A stretch of 64,000 bases of DNA from Petunia secreta (taxonomy: Eukaryota; Streptophyta; Magnoliopsida; Solanales; Solanaceae). Shown piece by piece: positions 56,097 to 64,000 of this stretch. Every line of letters starts with the position of its first letter. Positions within the stretch are counted from its first letter, which is position 1. The notes under the pieces are model-generated. The model did not search any database and was not told the DNA's origin. It was given only the letters and a program-made list of their open reading frames with translations. The stretch spans positions 9,278,001 to 9,342,000 of the forward strand of contig JARKIP010000049.1 in assembly GCA_029990175.1 (NCBI GenBank). The letters run 5' to 3'. Made by a program: the position numbers and the translations under genes.

Positions 56097-57389
56097 TGTT
56101 TGGCATTTTATGCCTATATTTCCTTAATATTTCCTTACGTGTGGATACTTTATTCGCACGTTTTCTAGTTAATGAATGTGATTTTGCACTGATTTTGTGT
56201 CGTATGATTGTAGGTTGTTATGAAGTGCAATTGGAGCTTTAAAGAGCATGATCGAGCAAGAAAGATTGGATTTGGATTGAGGATTGGATTGAACATATGA
56301 AGGCACAACGCGACGCGAGCTGCAGACGAAGTAAGCAGGAAAATGGCCTGGCGCGGGGGCGCGGGGCGTGGCTAAAGCGCTTGGATTTCGACGGGTTCTG
56401 CTTGTGTGCGCGCGTTCGGGGGCGCGGGGCGCCAGCTACAGTGCCCCTGGAGCATTTTTGGACTTCCTATTTCGTCTAGGTTTAGGCGTAACTTATTACT
56501 AGGCTTTTGTAAACACTATAAATACTCTTTACTTCGTTTTTGAAGAGAGTGGAGACCTTGGAGTAAATTGGAGAGCTCATAACATCTTGAACAAGGGTTT
56601 TTCTTCCTTCCATTAATCTATTACATCATTATTTCATTATTTCATCAAATCCTTGTGTTGTTATTATGAGTATGCGTAGCTAAATCTTACGTTCTAGGGT
56701 TAGAGTATTTCATGAAAGTTGATGTTTGAAGATTGAATTCCATATATTGAATACCATAACGGATTGATTATTCTTTCTTAATTTCACTTGTGTAATTGTC
56801 AGGGCCCGGGAATTATGCATTATCTATAGTTTTTAGATTGAACTCGAAAGAGGGAATTTATTAACTCAATAAGAAAGAGTAGGGCTAGATTATGAACCTG
56901 GGCATCGGGGAACCAATTTGTGAGTAGGATAGACATATACTTGCTCACCTAGCTTAACTAAATTACAGAAATCGTTAATGCGTGAACATGATTCAACCCA
57001 TAGACATATAGTGATTGGGGCAGCCTGCATAGACCGTGAAGAATTGAAAGATTTTCACTGGTACATTTAATCTGTTAGTTAGTAATCCGGGATTTAAGAA
57101 GTGGAATCAATTGGAAAACTCAACTGGATTGTTCGTAACTCTGACCCTGGACCGTCTCTTTAATATTATTTAAAACCAACGTTTGCTCCATTATTTGACT
57201 GAATTTCTACCATTTTAATTACTGTTCTTTAGTTAATAAACTCCTCACTATTGGAAAAAGATCCCTGAATAGTTGTTAAGAAATTATTTGTTAGGAGTCC
57301 AGTCTGAATAGTCCTCGTGGGAACGATACTCTATTTATCACTTTATTACTTGTCGACCACGTATACTTGCGTGTGCGTAAGGAGCAACA
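56097..57389 (+). repeat. Putative 5' LTR of an Athila/Tat-like gypsy element
   Basis: The right end GGAGCAACA is fixed by the primer site a few bases later. The left end TGTTTGGCATTTTATG at 56097 is proposed from the TG terminus and the change in character. The GC-rich part at 56305-56445 includes GGCGCGGGGCG words. A TATAAATAC box lies at 56517. Confidence 0.6.
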
Positions 57390-57395
57390 AGTTTC

Positions 57396-57413
57396 TGGCG
57401 CCGTTGTCGGGGA
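57396..57413 (+). other. Gypsy primer-binding site, tRNA-Asp type
   Basis: TGGCGCCGTTGTCGGGGA is complementary to the 3' end of plant tRNA-Asp and is characteristic of the Tat/Athila branch of Ty3/gypsy. It lies six bases after the LTR end. Confidence 0.85.
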
Positions 57414-57531
57414 CTAAATAATTGACTGTCTTCTTTTCATACGATTTATTATTTTCTATTCAGGTTTAATTTGTGTTTTGAGTTTTGTATTGTTTCAGGT
57501 ATTAGGTCCTGCTTGATCTTTACCTACAAGA

Positions 57532-59460
57532 ATGGCAGCAGAACGAGCTTTAGCTGTGCGAGATGTTGCTCTCCCCAGCCTGGAGGGAGTAGCCTCGGGC
57601 ATAGTTAAGCCTAAAATTACTGGAAACTTTGAGATTAAGTCCTGCATGATACAACTGTTACATGTGACTGGACAATTTGCTGGATTACTTAGCGAGGATC
57701 CACAACAACATATCCAGAATTTCTTGGAGATCAGTGATACTTATACACCGACGGGAGTTCCTATTGACTATGTTCGCTTTACATTGTTCCCGTTTTCACT
57801 GATTGGGGCAGCAAAGAGGTGGTTAAAGGCTGAAAAGTCTGGGTCTATCACTACTTGGGATGATTTGGCTAAGAAGTTCTTAGCTAAGTTTTATCCATCT
57901 GCCAAGACAGCCTGGGTGAGGAGTGAAATTATGTCCTTCAGACATGTAGAAGGAGAGTCTTTGTATTCAGCCTGGGAGCGGTTTAAAGCTTTATTGAGAG
58001 ATTGTCCACACCACAATCAATCCAATGAGGTTCTTGCACATACTTTTGTGGAGGGGTTGACTGCGCATACTAAGATCGTGGTAGATGCTGCTGCTGGAGG
58101 CCAAGTACTGGCCTTAAGCTTTGACTAGATTTATGAGTTACTAGACAAGTTTCCGCAGAGCAATCCTGACTGGAAGGGAGATGGTAGAGCTACTACACAG
58201 AAATCTGCTGGGGTACTTCAATTAGATGCAGTTTCAGTGCTGAGGGCGCAGATGGATGCTATTTCCAATCAAATTAGCAAGCTAGCTCTGCCAAAGATTC
58301 AGCAATAAGTGGCTCCAGTGCAACAACTCCAGAGTTTTTATGAGGTTTGTGGTCAAGATCATGCTACAGAGGTTTGCTCCTCTAATCCAGAGTCAGTTTA
58401 TTACGTGGGTAATCAAAACAGGCTGCAGGGTCAAAATCAGTTTGGTAATGCTTATTATCAAGGCAATACGAGAGCCCCAAATAATTACCACCCACTTCCA
58501 GCTCCACCACAGCAGGTTAGCAATTCAGTTGAAGATATGCTAAAGCAGATAATGGCGGGCCAGCAGAGAATGATAGCTGACACTGCAGCCCATGCACAAG
58601 CCATACAAGATCTTGCCAATGCTAAAAAAAACCTGGAGCACCAGTTGGGGAAGTTGGTGGGAGAAATAAGTACTGTTAAAAAGGGTCCTGAGCAATGTCT
58701 TGCAGTGACTTTAATTGAAGGTGAAGAGCAGATGGCCAAGTCCGAGGAGAGAGCTAAAATAGAAAAAGTTGAAAAAATGGAGAAGGTAAGGAAGAAAGAA
58801 GAGAGAAAGGAGGCACCTCTGCTGCCTCCACCATTCCCACAGAGACTTATACCATCGAAGGATTTGGCTCGGTATCAAAAATTTGTGAGTGTGTTGAAAG
58901 AGCTTCACGTTAACATTCCTTTGACTGATGTGTTTGAATTGATGCCATCCTTTGTGAAGTTCCTAAAAGAGATTTTAGTCAAGAAGAAAAAGCCTCATGA
59001 GATAGATACAATTGAGTTAGTTGAGGAGTGCAGCACAATCTTGAGTAAGTTACCTCCAAAACTTCAAGATCCTGGGAGGTTTACTATTCCTTGCACCATT
59101 GGAGGGCATAATATCACTGGTGCATTGTGTGATCTGGGTGCGAGCATAAATCTCATGCCTCTATCTGTTTGCAAAAGGTTAGGGCTAGGAGCAATCAAGC
59201 CCTCTTTAGTTACTCTAAAGATGGCGGATGGATCACTCACTCACCCTGATGGTAAGTTGGAGGATGTGTTGCTTAAAGTTGGTAAGTTTACATTCTCTGC
59301 TGATTTTGTAGTCCTAGATTATGAAGAGGACCGAGAAGCTCCAATCATTTTGGGGAGACAATTCTTAGTCACCTCGAAAGGGACTTATTGACATGGAGCT
59401 GAGAGAGATGACTGTTAGAGCGCATGGAGAAAAGGTTACTTTCAAGGTTTTATAATGAGA
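57532..59460 (+). pseudogene. Gypsy gag-protease (Athila/Tat type), interrupted by stops
   Basis: ATG at 57532 starts MAAERALAVRDVALPSL, and the retrotransposon gag domain follows (EDPQQHIQNFLEISDTY, GAAKRWLKAEKSGSITTWDD, RHVEGESLYSAWERFKALLR). A TAG at 58126 interrupts gag within LSFD*IYELLDKFP and a TAA at 58306 a second time (IQQ*VAPVQQ). The long frame to 59391 carries a Gln-rich linker, a Lys/Glu coiled coil and the aspartic protease core ALCDLGASINLMPLSV with REAPIILGRQF. A frame change near 59385 separates the last part (MELREMTVRAHGEKVTFKVL). Usual plant-gypsy codon use; no transfer sign. Confidence 0.88.
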
Positions 59461-61711
59461 ATGAGCACATAACTAAGGTTGAAGAGTGCTCTATGATTGA
59501 ATGTGTCAAACAAGAACATGGAAGTACATCAAATGACGTGTGTGAGCAGAATGTGGAATAAGATAGTAATGGCACATCACATGTGAAGTTGAAGATGGGT
59601 TCTCTCAAAGAAAGGAAGAAAGCAAATGTTCGTCGTAAGAAGAGAAGACATAAATGCTGGAAGTGAGCTAAAAGTGTCTTCGTGCCACGACGTAAACTAA
59701 GGCGCTTCTCGGGAGGCAACCCGAGTTTTTACTTGTATTATTTTATTTATAGTGTCACGTAGTTTTTGTTTTTCCTTGGATTGCAGCTTCATGTAATGTC
59801 GAGTTTAAGTGTGAGGTGTCCTCGCCCTTGACTAATATTGATGACCTGTTGGGGGAAGTCTGAGTACCTCATACTATACGGAAGCTTGGAGGATGCTAGC
59901 ACCAAGGACTAGAGCCTTCAGGGAAGTTCTTTTACCCCTTGTACTTTATTTTTTATCGCACTGAGGACATTGCTTAGTTTTAAGTGTGGGGTTGGGAACT
60001 CCCCTTTATTTTTGAGGTTAGGGATGCATGTACCATTAGGATTTTTCCTTTGTCACTTGACGTTATTTTTATTTGTTTCTTGCTTTAATATATGAAAAAA
60101 AAAATTAGAAAACTAATGAAAAATTTCAAAAATATTTTCTTTTTAGTCTTTGTTAGTGGTAGATGTCATCCACCCCGTGGTTTTTCTTATGACCTCGGTT
60201 CTTTTCCACGGGGAGGCCTTTGAACCGGGTAGTTTTTTTATTCTTATTAGGATTAGAGTAGTTAGTTATAGGTGGCCCTAGACGAAGGGAATAGGTGGAA
60301 TGCTAGGTGCCTTTGATTTGTTTGATACCGGTGGACTTGAACTTGTTGCATGACTATATTGTGGTGTCTTTTGGTTTTAAATTATGATGCATGCCTAGAA
60401 AAAAAATAGAATGACCCCCTTGAGATGCTTGAGTCCACTCACTTGACTTTGTTGTGAACCTTTGTGCATTAATGCTTAATTTTCCACAAGTTGCACCATG
60501 TTTGCTTGATTGAGAGTTGTGATGGAGCCATTTTGTGTGGATCGTGTGCAATGTGTGTTGTGAGGCATATTCTTATTATACTCCATGTTTGCATATTGGT
60601 GTCTAGAACTTGCCCTGTGTGTGTGCAAAGCGAAATTCTAGGTTTGCTCTAGTCGGGAAAGGATACATGCCTTCTTTTGATTTGTCTACCCTTATATATA
60701 CACCTTGGACTTGATTGTTGTGATCTCTTTGACCTTTTTGTTGGCACCCACACCGCGAGCCTACCCACTTTTTCTAAATTGCTTTCTTTTGGCCCTTTAC
60801 TCCTTAAGCACTTTAATTGATAATGTGATATTATTGTGGAGTTGTGGTTGAAATATTGGGAGGTTTTTGAGTGGAACCAATGAGGGGAATATGTAATGAA
60901 TTATGTAGTAGTTGATTATGATCATTGGCAAGGTTGGAAAGAAGTGAATAGAAAAAAAACAATGAAAAGAAAAAAAAAAGGCAAAGCAAAGAAAAAAAAT
61001 TGGAAAAAGAAATAAAGAGAGAAGAATATCCATCATTGCTAGTGTTGTGCTTAAAAGAAAAGAATAGCTACTTGTTGAGAAGGTGTATGTGAAAGTTGTT
61101 GATTGGGTGGCTTTGATGAGATTTGTGCTTAAAATTAATTGTGATGTATTAAAGTGCTTAGGGAGGTAGTCACTATTATCCATATATATCCTACCAGCCC
61201 CTTAGCCTATATTACAACCTTTTTAAAGTCCTAGTTAATCCTGATTGGAGTGAGCTACATTAGTGGAGTCCTACACTACGGGCAAGCTTATGGTACATTA
61301 TGTGTGACATGTGAGCTTTTCATAAGAGTGAGTGAATTCTTTCTATGCTATTGTCCACGTTCTATTCTTGATATTCATTGTTGTGTGTGATATTTGGGAG
61401 ACACTCTCTTGCTTCATTATTGGTGAGGGCACATAGTTTGCATGAGATAGGTGAAGTTGTGGCTTCTTGGTTGAGTAGATAGGTGTGACTTTGTGGGAGC
61501 ATGGTTGCAATGAGTTGAGTTTGTGCATTTGAGTTGTCTTGGGGTGGTTGTTCTCATGTTTTGGTGTTTGGTAAATTATTGGCATGTTTGATGGACCCAT
61601 AGTAGCCATGTATGTATTTGTTCAATGGTCGGTATCAACCATAGTCATAGGCAGACCTGTTCTACCTAGGTTGGGAAGTTATTTACAATTGCTCGAGGGC
61701 GAGCAGATACA
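59461..61711 (+). mobile_element. 3' untranslated part of the Athila-like element, RT-integrase deleted
   Basis: After protease the sequence goes straight to the element tail: a basic segment KERKKANVRRKKRRHKCW, a GGCGCTTCTCGGGAGGCAAC phrase typical of the end of Athila-like coding sequence, then non-coding DNA with CATTGCTTAGTTTTAAGTGTGGGGTTGGGA and A-rich runs (60950-61020). RT, RNase H and integrase are absent. A fragment TGCTCGAGGGCGAGCA at 61690 is the usual phrase before the polypurine tract. No polypurine tract or 3' LTR follows, so the element is cut there. Confidence 0.7.
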
Positions 61712-61777
61712 ACTAGGACTAAAACACTAATCAATAGAGAAAGGAAATGTAGAGTACAACGTAGACATTGAGATATG

Positions 61778-62500
61778 TCAACATTGTACGTAAATAGATT
61801 TATCCCGCAAACTAAAGATTTGATAAGTCACTTCGAAGAGAATATGCATCATTATCCAACCTTTACACGTAACAAACATCAAAGTTCTGGTAAAGAGAAA
61901 TGTTTCGGCAGGCAGAAGCTCTCCAACATGTCGTAACCAAAAAGCATGGGCGTGAAGCAGCGAACATGAGGCATCCACTGCCACAAAAATAATGCTTACG
62001 CTCTGAAAGTTCATATCAAACTTCAATAGTCTCGTAGACTCCCGTAGTTTCACAAATCTGCATTTCCTTCTCATTTTATTCGTACTTAAGAGTATAACTT
62101 TACTACTCGATGTGTAAGTTACTAGATAGGACGTTGGTGACAAAGGAATTGAAGAGGCATCCATGTGTGGAATCAGTAATGTGATAAAAGCCTTGTACCA
62201 TCTATAGTCCAATATTAGGTGGGTCATGGTTGAAGGTCGTCTGACATTCCACTTAAACCATGAAAAAAACGCTAGCAAATATCCTTGGGAGAGGTCAAGC
62301 ATTTTTGCTTTAAAAAGCTTTACCTTCTTTAACAGAGCATTAACTGAAGCATTTTTAGAGAAAAACATTGCATATCGCGGATAAAGGTTTCTCCAGAATA
62401 ATTTTTGTAGTGGCCTAGTGCCGACGTCCTTTATGGTGCTTTTAATGGGATAACTTGAAACAAGTGATATGACGGAGGACCATGAAAGGAAGAAGCCCAA
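61778..62500 (-). CDS. Unrecognised 240-codon ORF
   Basis: An uninterrupted minus-strand frame starting MGFFLSWSSVISLVSSYPIK and ending SLRDKSIYVQC. It is rich in Leu, Ser, Phe and Lys, with hydrophobic stretches at residues 1-20 and 160-215. I recognise no domain. No TATA, splice pattern or second exon is evident. It lies between the broken Athila tail and two MITEs. It could be a host exon, a repeat-derived frame or chance. A length of 240 codons is notable for AT-rich DNA, but conservation is unknown. Confidence 0.25.
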   Translation of the reverse strand: MGFFLSWSSVISLVSSYPIKSTIKDVGTRPLQKLFWRNLYPRYAMFFSKNASVNALLKKVKLFKAKMLDLSQGYLLAFFSWFKWNVRRPSTMTHLILDYRWYKAFITLLIPHMDASSIPLSPTSYLVTYTSSSKVILLSTNKMRRKCRFVKLRESTRLLKFDMNFQSVSIIFVAVDASCSLLHAHAFWLRHVGELLPAETFLFTRTLMFVTCKGWIMMHILFEVTYQIFSLRDKSIYVQC

Positions 62501-63015
62501 ATAACTATAACTACTACATCACAACCAGTATATTCCTTCAAGACCCTCGCTCCGTTGCCAATTCATCGTCTTTTTTTCAAAAATATTTGCCATCAATCTT
62601 CCATCGTAGATCTGGACTTCCTCTTCATTCAGCCTTCTCAATTGTATTGATTGGACATATGAGACAATCACATGTTACTGTGAAGCACAAATTTATCATG
62701 AGACGGATGAACTTGTGATGTGCACATATTAATACACATAGAAAGTTTGTAAGAAAGATCATGATATGTTTGTTCAATCATTCGTAAAGAAAATGGAAAT
62801 TTTGTTAAGAAATCAAAGGAACTTCCACTAGAAGTAGGGAAGACACCAACCTGCTCTGTGAGAGAGAAGAGAGAACCCTCAACAGCAGTTACGCTGCAAG
62901 ATCGATGTGGGAGACAGTCACCATCAAAAGGTTAGAAATTCCCTTTTTCAAATACAAGATTTACAGCGACAAAGCATGTAAGGAGTTGTTTGTTACTGCT
63001 TAGTAACTAGAGTAG
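62501..63015. other. Intergenic DNA, nothing identified
   Basis: No gene found. A minus-strand CTCCCACATCG (62913-62903) resembles the snRNA upstream element but has no TATA or snRNA downstream. Confidence 0.45.
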
Positions 63016-63023
63016 TCACTATG

Positions 63024-63274
63024 CAGTGGCAGACCCAAATTTTTATCAAGGGGACTCCAAAAATAAAAATTTTGTGCATGGGACTCGAACTAAGTACCTA
63101 AGTCATAATTTTGATACTCCTTCACTACTAGGCTATAGTATCTTTCATTTTTAAGGGGACTCAAAACTAGTATATATCCGTATAATTTTTTTTTTTTTAC
63201 CTATTTACTGAGTGTAAGTTTTCGGCGAAGAGGTATCAATTGATACCCCTAAAACTTCCCTAGGTCCGCCCCTG
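63024..63274. mobile_element. hAT MITE (251 bp)
   Basis: Ends CAGTGGCAGACCCAAATTTT and TAGGTCCGCCCCTG (inverse CAGGGGCGGACCTA). Eight-base flanks TCACTATG (63016-63023) and TTACTATG (63275-63282) differ at one base. Same terminal type as the insertion in the U2 copy 2 promoter. Confidence 0.85.
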
Positions 63275-63284
63275 TTACTATGTA

Positions 63285-63519
63285 CTCCCTCCATCCCAAA
63301 ATGAGTGTCTGGGTTTGACTGGGCATAGAGTTTAAGAAAATAAGGAAGACTTATAAATCATGTGGTCTAAAACTAAATGTGTGTGTAATGTGGGCCAGTA
63401 CCTTTAAATCTTGTGGTCCTAAAACAAATTTTGGAATTAAAGAGTTACCAAATATGGAAAGAGATACTCATTTTGGGACAAAAAAAAAAAGATAAATACT
63501 CATTTTGGGACAGAGTGAG
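63285..63519. mobile_element. Stowaway-like MITE (235 bp)
   Basis: Ends CTCCCTCCATCCCAAAATGA and TCATTTTGGGACAGAGTGAG are inverted repeats, with TA on both sides (63283-63284, 63520-63521). The right end carries an extra inner copy of ATACTCATTTTGGGACA. This is a Tc1/mariner-type non-autonomous element. Confidence 0.85.
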
Positions 63520-63780
63520 TACTTAATTTTGCTTAAAGAATTCCCTCAAGATTCATATGCTTTTTAGCTGTCAATCCCAAATTTTATGCATTCAGGTGCC
63601 GAGCAAGTAACGCTATCCAAAGGTGGGAAAAAGCATTCATGGATGAAGTCTGGAGATACTCTAATACTCTATCTTTAAATCTCCCCGAACACGAACCCAT
63701 TTTGTTAGCAAAGAAAGAGCCCCCACTAGTGTCCTATTTTTTTTCCCCAAAAAAAATTATATATATTTAAATTTACAAAA

Positions 63781-63995
63781 GTTGATGCAGCCCAAACCCG
63801 TGTTGATCAAGTATTCAACCCGTCGAGACCATTGACACGAAGCCAAGTCAAGCTTTTGCATGATGCTCACATTCAGCTGGTATGGTCGAGAGAAAGCAAC
63901 CGTTCGGATGATGAGCGGCCGAGCACCTCTATCTGCAAGCTCGGGCCCAGAGAAGGAAGTGACCGAACACTCACCATTGACACCGAGCAGTGAAG
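63781..63995 (+). pseudogene. Short coding-like remnant, possibly retrotransposon
   Basis: An open stretch without its own Met reads QTRVDQVFNPSRPLTRSQVK and LLHDAHIQLVWSRES, ending at a stop in 63991-63993. The RPLTRSQ segment resembles gypsy linker sequence in style, but the assignment is weak. GC content is higher than in the AT-rich DNA before it. Confidence 0.3.
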
Positions 63996-64000
63996 TGATC

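Noticed and set aside
62903..62913. Minus-strand CTCCCACATCG resembling a snRNA upstream element
   Set aside because: No TATA box at the required distance and no snRNA sequence downstream; one mismatch at the purine position.

Overview
The window is nuclear plant DNA, almost certainly from a Solanaceae species; Nicotiana would fit. The reasons are the AT-rich intergenic sequence, spliceosomal snRNA genes of plant type (upstream element RTCCCACATCG plus TATA), Solanaceae-type repeats (gypsy LTRs with internal minisatellites, a TS-like SINE tail, GAGCCTGTTTGG MITEs) and nested LTR retrotransposons. Genus is inference.

The backbone from about 7.5 to 47.5 kb is a decayed but recognisable cluster of snRNA genes: four U2 copies on the + strand (8321, 10962, 24921, 38291), two U1 copies on the + strand (25954, 30649), one U1 on the - strand (start 41333) and one U5 on the - strand (start 40715). 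Flanking DNA is shared between copies, so the cluster grew by segmental duplication. The first and third U2 copies share flanks, the second and fourth share flanks, and the two + strand U1 copies sit in duplicated blocks of about 1.1 kb. Transposons then spread the cluster out. The fourth U2, the second and third U1 and the U5 look the best preserved. The second U2 is dead: a hAT MITE sits in its promoter and the branch-point recognition sequence is lost.

Region by region: 1-3375 gypsy debris, including an opposite-strand integrase piece; 4.2-7.5 kb a hAT MITE and two abutting CACTA element pieces, one with a multi-exon Ptta-type gene; 8.3-11.2 kb U2 copies 1 and 2 with a 0.94 kb long-TIR element between them; 11942-23793 a complete minus-strand Ty1-copia element that keeps gag remnants but has lost most of pol, into which a degenerate plus-strand copia element (13143-19351) inserted, which itself holds a GC-rich inverted-repeat element; 24.9-31.8 kb U2 copy 3 and U1 copies 1 and 2 around a 2.9 kb gypsy LTR with a 57-bp minisatellite; 31.8-36.5 kb a 5'-truncated copia element with a 3' LTR; 38.3-41.4 kb U2 copy 4, SINE and LINE fragments, U5 and U1 copy 3; 42.3-47.5 kb a stray copy of the 3' end of the response-regulator gene and a tandem duplication holding a very small signal-peptide ORF.

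The one clear conventional protein-coding host gene is a type-B cytokinin response regulator (ARR10/ARR12 clade) on the - strand, six coding exons from 53226 to 48231, 700 residues. Its fourth intron has a GC donor and its last exon lies 1.37 kb beyond the long exon. The right end (56.1-61.7 kb) is an Athila/Tat-like gypsy element with a tRNA-Asp-type primer site and gag-protease but no RT or integrase. It is followed by an unrecognised 240-codon ORF and adjoining hAT and Stowaway MITEs.
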